A stretch of DNA of 64,000 nt from Hypomesus transpacificus (Eukaryota > Chordata > Actinopteri > Osmeriformes > Osmeridae), in assembly GCF_021917145.1 (NCBI RefSeq), contig NC_061077.1:12730125-12794124 (forward strand), given 5' to 3'. Within the stretch, counting starts at the first letter, position 1. Each line of letters starts with the position of its first letter. Position numbers and translations under genes: made by a program. Positions 40,309 to 60,599 of this stretch are shown here, piece after piece. The notes under the pieces were generated by a model. That model had not been told where the DNA came from. It did not search any database and saw only the letters and a program-made list of their open reading frames with translations.

Positions 40309-43300
40309 TCACTGAAAGAGGAATACATGTGAGTTAAATATATACACACACAATGTCACCCTCATACATTGATGTAAAGACCACTAACTTGGGGAATGCA
40401 GGTGTAGGTAACATCCAGGTATTTGTAGGTTCCATAACAGGGATCAGAGAACACAGAGTTGGAGGCAACCAGAGAACAGCTTTTCTTTCTATCACATCTG
40501 GAGAGATGGGAGGATAAAAATTTGAGTGTGTGTGTGTGTGAGAGAGAGCATGTCTTTGTGTGTGTGTGTGTGCGTGTCTTACATGCTAGCCACCAACGGG
40601 AAGGTTTTGGGGTTGATGCAGTCGGTCTTTCTAATCTGATTGGCTGGACGACCAGAGATGCAGGTCACACTGTCTGTGCGTCCATAGTTAGCACTGACCA
40701 CGTGGATCAAAGAACTGCCTGGAAACAGGAAGTTATTACCTCATATGTTCACTTACTATTGATTAAACTCTGTAGTTTAAGTGTATGCAGTGTAAAACTA
40801 AAACAGTATTGAAGGGCAACAGTATAATTGTAATAGTATAGCAGTATAGCAGTATAACACTGTAGCAGTGCAGCAGTGTAGCAGTAACAGTGAAACAGTA
40901 ATAGTACATAACAGTATTACAGTGTAGCAAAGTAGCAGTGTAACCATGTAACAGTGTAACAACATACCACAGTTGAGGGTGGTCCGCTGACCTTCACAGA
41001 TCACTGTCTTCCCTGAAACAGTTACAGTACAGATAGTTGTCAGTGTCAACGGTCTACACACACCAGGGTTGGACTGGGACTGAAAAACAGCCCGGGACTT
41101 TGAAATGCAGTCCGGCCCACGACCGTGTACAGTTCCCAAACACAAATTCACACACCATCCACTATATTATAATAAATGATGATGCAGCGCCAGATGGCTG
41201 TTAACAACATTAGATGTAGTGGTGTTAACTTATACTCTATTGTGCACAGTATCATTGCTGCACCTGTCACAATCTCTGCACTGGACCCTGTCACCACCGT
41301 CACAGCTGCCTCCATCTCTTTCTCAGTCTCCTCATTCCCTGCGTCACCTGTGGCTGATTTCAAATGCAGACCAGAACAATGAAAACTATTTCATTTGATC
41401 ACCATAGCACCTTTTTTAAATATAAGTCCAATAAAACCATGTTGAGCATAGACATGTATTAGTGTCCCTTTTTCTTGGGCATATATGTTTCTTAATTAAA
41501 TTAAGAATATCTATAAATGCAGGCACCTGACGTCTCTAGTACTGCTGCACCTCCGGGCTGCTGACTGTCGCTCTCACTAAGTGGTCTAAACCTGTGTGGT
41601 ATTGTTTTACATTTTGAAGCATTGGCTTTGAGTGCTCGATGTTTTTTTTCTCTGATTATTTCTGCGCCACCCTTTTCTCCTTTTTGCTTCCTCCATTACT
41701 TTGGAGAAGAAACAAACACGTAATAAACGTTAAAAACTCTGCAGGCTATTGTTTTGCCCGGACTCACTCGACTCACCACCGCTCCAACTCTGAACCTGGA
41801 AGACGGGGATGTATTGACCAATCACGGTCTGTAAAACGGATGCACAAATGCACTTTTCAAGTTTTCACCGAGCTCACTCCAGTAAAAAGGTTGTATAGTA
41901 TTTTATGCCGTGCTCAAAGTGAACACGGCCGATTAAACTATTATATAGGTATATATATATTTTGTAAATATATATAAAGTTATATACATATTTTTTGTTC
42001 TTTTTTTGCATTATGCCGCCGCGGCCGTTACTTTGACCGGCCGTTCAGGAAATCACCCGACTCTCCTGAAGGCCAGTCCGACCCTGACACACACACACAC
42101 ACACATACACACACACACACACATACACACACACACACACACACACATACACAATACTAACTTGGGGGAATGCAGGTGTAGGTAACATCCAGGTATTTGT
42201 AGGTTCCATAACAGGGATCAGAGAACACATAGTTGGAGGCAACCAGAGAACAGCTTTTCTTTCCATTGCATCTGGGAAGATGGAAAGAGCTTAATAAGTG
42301 TGTGTGTGTGTCTTACATTCTAGCCACCAATGGGAAGGTTGTGAGATTGTGTGTGAAAAAGTGTTATTGTGTATGTTTATTTCTCTTACATGCTCACCAC
42401 CAATGACAGTGATATAGCCGTGTTGATGCAGTCGGTCTTTCTAATCTGATTGGCTGGACGACCAGAGATGCAGGTCACACTGTCTGTGCGTCCATAGTTA
42501 GCACTGACCACGTGGATCAAAGAACTGCCTGGAAACAGGAAGTTATTACCTCATATGTTCACTTACTATTGATTAAACTCTGTAGTTTAAGTGTATGCAG
42601 TGTAAAACTAAAACAGTATTGAAGGGCAACAGTATAATTGTAATAGTATATCAGTGTAGCAGTATATCACTGTAGCAGTGCAGCAGTGTAGCAGTAACAG
42701 TGAAACAATAATAGTATATAACAGTATTAGAGTGTAGCAAAGTAGCAGTGTAACCATGTAACAGAGTAACAACATACCACAGTTGAGGGTGGTCATCTGA
42801 CCTTCACAGATCACTGTCTTCCCTGAAACAGTTACAGTACAGATAGTTGTCAGTGTCAACGGTGTACACACACCAGGGTTGGACTGGGACTTTGAAACCA
42901 GACCAGCCCACGACCGTGTACAGTTCCCAAACACAAATTCACACACCATCCACTATATTATAATAAATGATGATGCAGTGCTAGATGGCTGTTAACAACA
43001 TTAGATGTAGGCCTACTGGTGTTAACTTATACTCTATTGTGCACAGTATCATTGCTGCACCTGTCACAATCTCTGCACTGGACCCTGTCACCACCGTCAC
43101 AGCTGCCTCCATCTCTTTCTCAGTCTCCTCATTCCCAGAGTCACCTGTGGCTGATTTCAAATGCAGACCAGAACAATTAAAACAATTTCATTTGATCACC
43201 ATAGCACCTTTTTTAAATATAAGTCCAATAAAACCATGTTGAGCATAAACATGTATTAGTGTCCCTTTTTCTTTGGCATATATGTTTCTTATTTAAATTA

Positions 43301-44709
43301 AGAATATCTATAAATGCAAGCACCTGACGTCTCTAGTACTGCTGCACCTCCGGGCCGCTGACTGTCGCTCTCACTAAGTGGTCTAAACATGTGTGGCATT
43401 GTTTTACAGTTTGAATAAAACGGTTGTATAGTATTTAATGCCGTGCTCAAAGTGAATACGGCCGATTAAACTATTATATAGGTTCATATATATTTTTGTA
43501 TATATATATAAAACTAAATATTTTTTTTTGCATTATGCCGCCGCGGCCGTTACTTTGACCGGCCGTTCAGGAAATCACCCGACTCTCCTGAAGGCCAGTC
43601 CGACCATGACACACACACACACACACACACACATACACACACACACACACACATACACAATACTAACTTGGGGGAATGCAGGTGTAGGTAACATCCAGGT
43701 ATTTGTAGGTTCCATAACAGGGATCAGAGAACACAGAGTTGGAGGCAACCAGATAACAGCTTTTCTTTCCATTGCATCTGGGAAGATGGAAAGAGCTTAA
43801 TAAGTGTGTGTGTGTGTGTGTGTGTGAGGGTGTCTGTTTTTGTGTGTGTGTGTGAGGGTGTCTGTTTGTGCTTGTGTTTGTTCATGGTGTGTGCGTGTCT
43901 CTTACATGGTGTGTATGTGTGTTTCTTACATGCTAGCCACCAACAGGAAGGTTTTGGGGTTGATGCAGTCGGTCTTACTAATCTGATTGGCTGGACGACC
44001 AGAGATGCAGGTCACACTGTCTGTGCGTCCATAGTTGGCACTGACCACGTTGATTACAGAACTCCCTGGAAACAAGAAGACGTTATTACCTCTTATGTTC
44101 ACTTACTATATAAGTGTAGTTAAGTGTGTGCAGTGTGAAACTATAACAGTATAGCAGGGCAACAGTATAACAGAGTAGCAGTGCAATGAACACTGCAACA
44201 GTATAACTAACAGTGTAACAATATAGCAGTCTAACAGTGTAACAACATACCACAGTTCAGGGTGGTCTGCTGACCTTCACAGATGTCTGTCGTCACTGAA
44301 ACAATACAAATAATTATTGTCAATGGCTAACACATTCACAAACAGATCCTCGCTCGGACAATCAGGTTCTTCTGAGTTTTACCTGCTCCTGTAGACATGC
44401 AACATGCCAGCACTGAAACAGACACAAAGACCACAATCACAATCTGGCAGTTTAACAGTGTTTTTGAAAATCGTCACAGTGTGTGGAATTGTGCTCATGT
44501 TATCTTTATGTTTTCATAATGGGAGCTTTATAATTCACCCAACAATGAATCCATTCACAAACCATAATCTAGTTCCACAAACTCAAACACAGACAAGCTT
44601 TAATGATGTAAACATAAACTAGTCCTTCAGCTCTCCAAGGAGCTGCCCCCCTCCCCAGAGAGACCAGATACTTACAGATCAGAGCACCCAGCGTGAGACA
44701 GAGACTCAT
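40309..44709 (-). CDS. L-rhamnose-binding lectin, three SUEL domains (left copy)
   Basis: Secreted galactose/rhamnose-binding lectin. Signal-peptide exons are 44709-44676 and 44412-44383. Each domain uses three exons. Domain 1: 44295-44251, 44065-43930, 43777-43668. Domain 2: 42822-42778, 42528-42390, 42271-42162. Domain 3: 41012-40968, 40718-40583, 40497-40389. The terminal exon starts at 40311. Each domain shows [31 protein letters not shown] and [12 protein letters not shown], with eight cysteines. One C is missing from the last domain exon (four instead of five before the splice site), so the frame enters the terminal exon shifted and stops at once (TGA 40311-40309); 313 aa. Domain 2's middle exon is 3 nt longer. 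The poly(A) signal is AATAAA at 40225-40220. Fish lectins of this type act in egg cortex and innate immunity; which applies here is not shown. Confidence 0.85.
41064..42086. mobile_element. Non-autonomous hAT-like element, copy 1
   Basis: Begins CAGGGTTGGACTGGGAC and ends with the reverse complement of CAGGGTCGGACTGGCC. It is flanked by ACACACAC on both sides, an 8-bp target duplication although inside CA-rich sequence. No transposase frame. It lies in the intron between domains 2 and 3 of the left lectin gene. Confidence 0.7.
42874..43608. mobile_element. Non-autonomous hAT-like element, copy 2
   Basis: Same termini as the element at 41064-42086 (one substitution near the right end), with a shorter interior of 735 bp. 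It sits at the equivalent position between lectin domains 1 and 2, so it was probably copied together with the domain unit. Confidence 0.7.
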
Positions 44710-44762
44710 GGCGTTTCTAGATATTATACGCATAACAACCTGCACGTACCTCAGACAACTCG

Positions 44763-44769
44763 TTTTATA
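44763..44769 (-). promoter_or_regulatory. TATA box of left lectin gene
   Basis: TATAAAA on the minus strand, 54 nt upstream of the ATG. The right lectin gene has the same motif in aligned sequence. Confidence 0.6.
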
Positions 44770-44882
44770 GAGGCTGAGATTCCCACTCATGAACAAATAG
44801 CAAAATAAATCACCTACTTGGCAGCTGCATGTGTTGGATATGTGTGTTTGTTTGTGTTTGCATTGTGTTTATAGAGAGCAGG

Positions 44883-45982
44883 GGGGTATTCCAGGAAGCG
44901 GGATTTGTAAAACCCTGATTGGGTTACCGTAAAATGAATCTCTGGGTTTTCCGTTCCATAAAGAGAAGTAATGAAAACCTTTGGTCAGTGTCAATGTGTG
45001 TTAAATCCAACAATGGGTATTTATATCGGCTATTGTTCCTACAATTTACATGATTCACCTGTGACCATGTACCCTCCTGTAACTGTGGGGGGAATTATTG
45101 GCCAAACAAACTAAAATTCCCCTATGGTTTGAAGGAAGATGGGAAACTGCAGTGCATTAACATTAACCAAGTAGCTAATGCCATTACTTTATTTGACTTT
45201 ATGGGTTAAAACAGAGCAAGATTGGTCAAAGTAAGGTTAAATAAATAAGCATTTAATAACATTGCACATGAATGAAATCAATTACAAGGCAAACATGTTA
45301 CAAAATGAAGGTTAATTCTTTCCTACTTCACCATTATTATTGTAAACCAGAGATAGAAAGCAAGATGTGAGGAAGGAGAATGAGTACAAGGACAAGCCAG
45401 AGCTGAGGAGAAGGTATCAAGAGATCAAGAATCCACAGAACAATGCATTACAATTCCTTCTATACACAAGAACAACCAAACATACCACAATCTTGACGCT
45501 TATATCAACATATGACGAGCAATGCTACAGTAAGTTACACAATGAAGTGTGAGAGCAATCAAGTTGAGACTCCGTTCAATAACTCCAGATTTTAGCATAG
45601 CAGAGAGGTGGGGGCAGGTTGACACCCAGCCTTACAAGATCAGCCTTTGTTCTTCTCCATGCTCTGTTCAACAGGATCAGAATGTGCAAATCGTTTTCTA
45701 GATTCACAATAAACACGTATATCTGAAGTGTGGTGAAGTGGGACAACGTTTTTTGTCACCGGGTGCCATGGTGGATCCTAGTATCGAAGTTCCATTGATG
45801 TTGGCTTTTAATAGTTCTCATGCCCGCGCTTAACTCAGAGTGGATGTACTCCGAGTTGATTTAACAAATTATATCAGCTTTACTGGAACCGCAAAGTGGG
45901 GGTTTCCCATTTTTTTGTGAATCAACCCAGAGTTCAGGGTTAGGTTCACAGTTTGTTGAACTAGCTTTCTGGAATACGCCCC
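44883..45982. mobile_element. MITE-like insertion upstream of the left lectin gene
   Basis: The left end GGGGTATTCCAGGAAGC and the reverse-complemented right end GGGGCGTATTCCAGAAAGC form imperfect inverted repeats. A 3-bp duplication AGG flanks it at 44880-44882 and 45983-45985. The right lectin gene has the corresponding unoccupied sequence near 60470-60500 (TTTATAAAGGGTAGGTAGTG). A 3-bp duplication suggests PIF/Harbinger, but the TWA target of that group is absent, so the superfamily is unsure. It encodes no transposase. Confidence 0.65.
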
Positions 45983-45985
45983 AGG

Positions 45986-47551
45986 TGGTGTTTGATCAGT
46001 CAAGTATTCAGGACAGCAAAGGTTAATCCATGTCTGGGAAACGGGGCCTCAGTGTTTGTTTTCCAGTTCCTGATACTTGGTGCCAAACCTTGGTGCCAAA
46101 CCTTTGTGACGCTCAGTCCTGTTCAGCCTGTGTTGGATGAAGTTACAGATCACCGGAATGCAGCCTGCCTGGACCCTGAAACTCCCCTTATTTCCTGGTT
46201 TCCTTCAAATAGAGAAGTCCCACACCTGGGTTCACCATACTTAAGGCAGTCTCAGCAGGTGAGACTCAGGTCTCGCCGGTCGGTCCCAATTGAAGAAGCG
46301 GAAAGCACCCCTAAATTTAATCTCAGAACCCCTACAAATTATAATAATAAAAAAAATTAGACATTTAAATTATTATTGTTTATTATAATTTGATGCTGGT
46401 ATTTCATGAAGAAAGAGACATTCTTATTTTTTTCATCCAGTCAGAATAGATCAGGGAGGGTCGTACAAATTGGGGGCTTGTCTGGGATCCATTGGACTAC
46501 CCGTTCTGCCCACCGTAGTACCGGTTTATATAGAAGTTAGCCCGGGCTGTGTTTCCCGATAACGATGGATTGTAGCTGTTACGAGGGTTCTCTACGAGCA
46601 AAATAACGATCCATCATCATTTCTTACATGCGTTTCACGAACATGCTCGTAAGGAGAACCCTTGTACGTGTCTTTTAAGTACCACTTAACAAAACGGTGT
46701 CCATTGTACTGAAATGTGTATATCCTGTTATTATATATAATAATAACAGGATACTTAATTAGCAATCCAGGCCCAAGGTTGGATAAAGCAGGGACAGTAG
46801 CCCACTGGTTTATTTTCCATACTGACACTGGGCTGGCCCAATCACATCTCTTAACAGGCTCCACCCCTCCATCTGGCCGATTGTGGTGGGCCAGTCTGAG
46901 CAAAAATGGTCTGGTTACATTCCCAAAGGTCCAAACCATCTAGCCATGTAAAGTATTTAATCCAAAACAATGTATTACATCCAGAAATAGCCATAGTCTC
47001 TTGTTGCATCATTCTGACTTAGCATACTGAACAGTGCAATCACTCACGTTCAATTGGTTATAACGTCAGTTAGCTGACGAAAGCATAGTCTTAAAATGGC
47101 CTTTCGATTGACACCTCATTTCACCCAATAGGAGCTTCCATGCCCTTTCCATAGCACTGTGTTCATGCTTCAGTTTTTTTTTTTACCTTTTTATCCTTTT
47201 TTCCAAGTATTTTACCTTGGTTACCAAGGGTCCTTTTGGAGCCTCCGAAATAATTTTGACTTGAATTAGGTAAGGCTTCGTGCTGTGGTACAATTCTGTC
47301 TTCTGGCTAATACCTACCACCTCTAGGCCTCTTCAGGCATGTGTTTAAAAAAAAAATCCAGGCGGAAATAAAAACTTTCAATTTCCTTGTGTTCAAGCTT
47401 CTACTACACAAAACCAGTAGGACTTACAGGGGTCCTGACAACAGAGGAAAGACCTTTATACACAGTCACCTTTCAAAAGAGACCACAATCATGAATTTAC
47501 TCCAAATGGTTCAAGAACAGATTTCAATATACTTTGTGTATGCCCTTTTTA
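45986..47551. other. Intergenic, no gene seen
   Basis: Sequence between the MITE-like insertion and the LINE. It holds a perfect 14-bp inverted repeat at 46721-46753 and a longer, weaker foldback around 46564-46670 (AGGGTTCTC against GAGAACCCT). No coding exon is recognised. Confidence 0.5.
46721..46753. repeat. Perfect inverted repeat
   Basis: Arms TATCCTGTTATTAT (46721-46734) and its exact reverse complement (46740-46753) with a 5-nt loop. It is AT-rich and could extrude as a cruciform. Confidence 0.9.
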
Positions 47552-50500
47552 CCCCTCCTTGAGTCACCACCTTACCGCGGTGGAGGGGTTTGCGTGTCCT
47601 AGTGATCCTGGAAGCTATGTTGTCGGGGGCCTCATGCCCCTGGTAGGGTCACCCAAGGCAAACAGGTTCCAGGTGAAAGACCAGACAAAGAGTGGCTCAA
47701 AAAACCAACCATGAAGAAATACAACAATGGTTCTCAGTTGCCCCTGCCCGGAAGCGGGTCACCGGGGCCCCCCCCTGGAGCCAGGCCCGGGGGTGGGGCT
47801 CGATGGCGAGCGCCTGGTGGCCGGGCCTTTTCCCATGGGGCCCGGTCGGGCACAGCCCGAAGAGACAACGTGGGACCCTCTTCCAGTGGGCTCACCATCC
47901 GCAGGAGGGGTCATGGGGGTCGGGTGCAGTGTGAGACGGGCGGCGGCCGAAGGCGGGGGCCTTGGCGGTCCGATCCTCGGCTGCAAAAGTTAGCTTTAGG
48001 GACGTGGAACGTCACCTCGCTGGCGGGAAAGGAGCCTGAGCTGGTGCGCGAGGTAGAGAGTTTCCGGCTAGATATAGTCGGCCTCGCCTCGACGCACAGC
48101 GTGGGCTCCGGAACCAGTCTCCTTGAGAGGGGCTGGACTCTCTTCCACTCTGGAGTTGCCCTTGGTGAGAGGCGTCGAGCTGGGGTGGGAATACTGGTTT
48201 CCCCTCGGTTCGGCGCCTGTACATTGGGGTTCACCCCGGTGGACGAGAGGGTAGCCTCCCTCCGCCTTCGGGTGGGGGGACGGGTCCTCACTGTCGTTTG
48301 TGCTTATGCACCAAACGGCAGCTCAGAGTACCCACCCTTTTTGGAGTCTCTGGGGGGGGTGCTGGAAAGCGCTCCTCCTGGGGATTCCCTCGTCCTCCTG
48401 GGGGACTTCAATGCTCATGTGGGCAATGACAGTGAGACCTGGAGGGGCGTGATTGGGAGGAACGGCCCCCCCGATCTGAACCCGAGTGGTGTTTTGTTGT
48501 TGGACTTCTGTGCTAGACACGGTTTGTCCATAACGAACACCATGTTCAAGCATAAGGGTGTCCATATGTGCACCTGGCACCAGGACACCCGAGGTCTCAG
48601 TTCGATGATCGACTTTGTAGTCGTGTCATCGGACTTGGGGCCGCATGTCTTGGACACTCGGGTGAGGAGAGGGGCGGAGCTGTCAACTGATCACCACCTG
48701 GTGGTGAGTTGGCTTCGATGGTGGGGGAGGACGCCGGTCAGGCCTGGCAGGCCCAAACGTAATGTGAGGGTCTGCTGGGAACGTCTGGCGGAACCCTCTG
48801 TCAGAAGGAGCTTCAACTCCCACCTCCGGGAGAGCTTCGATCATGTCTCGGGGGGGGCCGGGGACATTGAGTCCGAATGGGCCATGTTCCGGGCCTCCAT
48901 TGTTGAAGCGGCTGACCGGAGCTGCGGCCGCAGGGCGGTCGGTGCATGTCGCGGCGGTAACCCTCGGACCCGGTGGTGGACTCCGGAGGTGAGGGATGCC
49001 GTCAAGCTGAAGAAGGAGGCCTATCGGACTTTATTGGCTGGTAGGACTCCAGAGGCAGCTGATGTGTACCGGCAGGCCAAGCGGAACGCGGCTTTGGCGG
49101 TCGCGGAGGCAAAAACCCGGGCATGGGAGGAGTTCGGCGAGGCCATGGAGAATGACTTCCGAACGGCTTCAAAAAGGTTCTGGACCACCATCCGGCGGCT
49201 CAGGAGGGGGAAGCAGTGCTCTGTCAACACTGTATACGGTGGGGATGGTGCGCTGCTGACCTCGACGGGGGACGTCCTGGATCGGTGGAAGGAATACTTC
49301 GAAGACCTCCTTAATTCCACCAACACGCTTTCCGACGTGGAGGCAGAGTCTGGGGACATCGGGGGGGGCCCTTCTATCTCTGGGGCTGAGGTCGCCGAGG
49401 TGGTTGAAAAGCTCCGCGGTGGCAGGGCCCCTGGGGTGGATGAGGTCCGCCCGGAGTTCCTTAAGGCTCTGGATGTTGTAGGGCTGTCTTGGTTGACACG
49501 ACTCTGCAACATCGCGTGGACATCGGGGACAGTGCCTCTGGACTGGCAGACCGGGGTGGTGGTTCCCCTCTTTAAAAAGGGGGACCGGAGGGTGTGCTCC
49601 AACTTTAGGGGGATCACACTCCTCAGCCTCCCTGGGAAAGTCTATTCAGGGGTCCTGGAGAGGAGGGTCCGTCGGATTGTCGAACCTCGGATTCAGGAGG
49701 AGCAATGTGGTTTTCGTCCTGGCCGTGGAACAGTGGACCAGCTTTATACCCTCCGCGGAGTCCTGGAGGGTACATGGGAGTTCGCCCAACCAGTCTACAC
49801 ATGTTTTGTGGATTTGGAAAAGGCGTTCGACCGTGTCCCTCGGGGGCTCATGTGGGGGGTGCTCCGAGAGTACGGGGTACCGGATTTCCTGATCGGGGCT
49901 GTCCGGTCCCTGTACGACCGGTGCCAGAGTTTGGTCCGCATTGCCGGTAGTAAGTCGAACTTGTTTCCGGTGAGGGTTGGACTCCGCCAGGGCTGCCCTA
50001 TGTCACCGATTCTGTTCATTACCTATATGGACAGAATTTCTAGGCGCAGCCAGGGTGTTGAGGGGGTCCGGTTTGGTGACCTCAGGATCGGGTCGCTGCT
50101 TTTTGCGGATGATGTGGTCCTGTTGGCTTCATCGGGCCGTGACCTTCAGCTCTCACTGGAGCGGTTCGCAACCGAATGTGAAGCGGCTGGGATGCGAATC
50201 AGCACCTCCAAATCTGAGGCCATGGTAATCGACCGGAAAAGGGTGGAGTGCCATCTCCGGGTCGGGGAGGAGATCCTGAACCAAGCGGAGGAGTTCAAGT
50301 ATCTCGGGGTCTTGTTCACGAGTGAGGGAAGAATGGAGCGCGAGGTCGACAGGCGGATCGGTGCGGCGTCCGCAGTGATGCGGGCTCTGCATCGGTCCGT
50401 CGTGGTGAAGAAGGAGCTGAGTCGAAAGGCGAAGCTCTCTATTTACCAGTCGATCTACGTTCCTACCCTCACCTATGGTCACGAACTATGGGTAGTGACC

Positions 50501-50916
50501 GAAAGAACGAGATCGCGAATACAAGCGGCCGAAATGAGCTTTCTCCGTAGGGTGTCCGGGCTCTCCCTTAGAGATAGGGTGAGAAGCTCGGTCATCCGGG
50601 AGGGGCTCAGAGTAGAACCGCTGCTCCTCCGCGTCGAGAGGAGCCAGCTGAGGTGGCTCGGGCATCTGATTAGGATGCCTCCTGGACGCCTCCCTGGTGA
50701 GGTGTTCCGGGCACGTCCCACTGGGAAGAGGCCCCGGGGAAGACCCAGGACACGCTGGAGGGACTATGTCTCTCAGCTGGCCTGGGAACGCCTTGGGGTC
50801 CCCCAGGAAGAGCTGGCGGAAGTGGCCGGGGGGAGGGAAGTCTGGGCCTCCCTGCTTAGGTCGCTGCCCCCGCGACCCGATCCCCGGACAAGCGGCAGAT
50901 GACGACGACGACGACG
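47552..50916 (+). mobile_element. Full-length non-LTR retrotransposon, RTE/Rex-like
   Basis: A 3365-bp element flanked by a perfect 12-bp target duplication ATGCCCTTTTTA (47540-47551 and 50917-50928). A GC-rich 5' leader of about 160 nt, a single open frame and an almost absent 3' UTR ending in GAC repeats are features of the RTE clade, to which fish Rex3 belongs. It lies between the two lectin genes. Clade placement is by motif and layout only. Confidence 0.85.
47711..50902 (+). CDS. LINE polyprotein: AP endonuclease and reverse transcriptase
   Basis: Uninterrupted 1063-codon frame. The endonuclease region starts near residue 95 ([11 protein letters not shown]), with [15 protein letters not shown] at residues 231-236, and [10 protein letters not shown] and STDHHLVV toward its end. 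The reverse transcriptase has FKKGDRR...[48 protein letters not shown] and the catalytic FADD at residues 798-801. The C-terminus has [17 protein letters not shown] and an [10 protein letters not shown] basic block. All key motifs are present and there are no stops or frameshifts, so it may still be active. The exact initiator codon is uncertain; the first ATG after the leader was used. Confidence 0.93.
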   Translation: MKKYNNGSQLPLPGSGSPGPPPGARPGGGARWRAPGGRAFSHGARSGTARRDNVGPSSSGLTIRRRGHGGRVQCETGGGRRRGPWRSDPRLQKLALGTWNVTSLAGKEPELVREVESFRLDIVGLASTHSVGSGTSLLERGWTLFHSGVALGERRRAGVGILVSPRFGACTLGFTPVDERVASLRLRVGGRVLTVVCAYAPNGSSEYPPFLESLGGVLESAPPGDSLVLLGDFNAHVGNDSETWRGVIGRNGPPDLNPSGVLLLDFCARHGLSITNTMFKHKGVHMCTWHQDTRGLSSMIDFVVVSSDLGPHVLDTRVRRGAELSTDHHLVVSWLRWWGRTPVRPGRPKRNVRVCWERLAEPSVRRSFNSHLRESFDHVSGGAGDIESEWAMFRASIVEAADRSCGRRAVGACRGGNPRTRWWTPEVRDAVKLKKEAYRTLLAGRTPEAADVYRQAKRNAALAVAEAKTRAWEEFGEAMENDFRTASKRFWTTIRRLRRGKQCSVNTVYGGDGALLTSTGDVLDRWKEYFEDLLNSTNTLSDVEAESGDIGGGPSISGAEVAEVVEKLRGGRAPGVDEVRPEFLKALDVVGLSWLTRLCNIAWTSGTVPLDWQTGVVVPLFKKGDRRVCSNFRGITLLSLPGKVYSGVLERRVRRIVEPRIQEEQCGFRPGRGTVDQLYTLRGVLEGTWEFAQPVYTCFVDLEKAFDRVPRGLMWGVLREYGVPDFLIGAVRSLYDRCQSLVRIAGSKSNLFPVRVGLRQGCPMSPILFITYMDRISRRSQGVEGVRFGDLRIGSLLFADDVVLLASSGRDLQLSLERFATECEAAGMRISTSKSEAMVIDRKRVECHLRVGEEILNQAEEFKYLGVLFTSEGRMEREVDRRIGAASAVMRALHRSVVVKKELSRKAKLSIYQSIYVPTLTYGHELWVVTERTRSRIQAAEMSFLRRVSGLSLRDRVRSSVIREGLRVEPLLLRVERSQLRWLGHLIRMPPGRLPGEVFRARPTGKRPRGRPRTRWRDYVSQLAWERLGVPQEELAEVAGGREVWASLLRSLPPRPDPRTSGR

Positions 50917-50959
50917 ATGCCCTTTTTAAGCGTTTTTTTTTTTTTATTAGACAGGATTC

Positions 50960-51194
50960 TTAACCCTCGAGCTGCCTCATAATGACCCGAAGGTTCACAA
51001 CTACCCATCGTTGTGTTGCGACAACTTTACCCAATAACAAAAAAACAAAAAACGTTTCTTTTAACCTTCGCGCTGTGGGGGGTCTGAGACGGTTAAAATA
51101 AATTCTTCACTTTATTTTTGTATGAGGTAGTATGACGACGGTGGGTCACAATTACTGAAGGGTCACAATGACCTAAAGAGAACACAAGGGTTAA
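50960..51194. mobile_element. piggyBac-type MITE
   Basis: A 235-bp sequence bounded by TTAA on both sides with inverted ends TTAACCCTCGAGCTGCCTCA and, from the right, TTAACCCTTGTGTTCTCTTT, each leading into a GACCC/GGTCA-type motif. The TTAA target and CCCT start fit piggyBac-derived MITEs common in fish. It is non-coding. Confidence 0.65.
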
Positions 51195-51390
51195 GGATAT
51201 AGTGATGCCTGGGACAAGTATTTGGAACCGAGTTGTGTTTGTTTTAACTCAGAGCTTAGCTCTGGACTTCTTTGGTCTCAGTGGGGTTAGTAAACCAAGT
51301 GCTTCCTGTATCACTGATCATCTTGACCCTGATGTGTTTCTGACCTGTCTGGATACAACCACAACACACTGATACAAGTGAATGGAGGAA

Positions 51391-51396
51391 TTTATT
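51391..51396 (-). terminator. Candidate poly(A) signal of right lectin gene
   Basis: AATAAA on the minus strand, 77 nt after the stop codon, in sequence nearly identical to that of the left copy. Confidence 0.6.
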
Positions 51397-51472
51397 CAAT
51401 GTTGAATTAGTCTTCGTCCTTGAAACAGGTTCACCCCCGGGTCAAGTCTGTTCCAGGGATGGAGCTCTCCTT

Positions 51473-60326
<8,854 letters not shown>

Positions 60327-60369
60327 GGTGTTTCTAGATACGAATAACAACTTCACATCAGACAACTCA

Positions 60370-60376
60370 TTTTATA
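60370..60376 (-). promoter_or_regulatory. TATA box of right lectin gene
   Basis: TATAAAA on the minus strand, 44 nt upstream of the ATG. It sits within flanking sequence conserved with the left lectin gene. Confidence 0.6.
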
Positions 60377-60599
60377 GCCTAAGATTCCCACTCATGAACA
60401 AATAGCTAAATAAATCACCCACTTGGCAGCTGCATGTGTTGGATATGTAGTGTTTAACTAGTCATTGTGTTTATAAAGGGTAGGTAGTGTTTGATCAGTC
60501 ATTGTATTCATAGTATAATACAGATTTCCATAGCAATGCGGAAGACACTATATATCCGCTGAACCCAACGATGCAACAGCCGTGAATTCTTTTCCAACT

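Noticed and set aside
47566-47680. A bona fide HDV-like ribozyme in the LINE leader
   Set aside because: The pseudoknot order fits in part, but there is no P4 hairpin and no recognisable catalytic cytosine; kept only as a structural observation.
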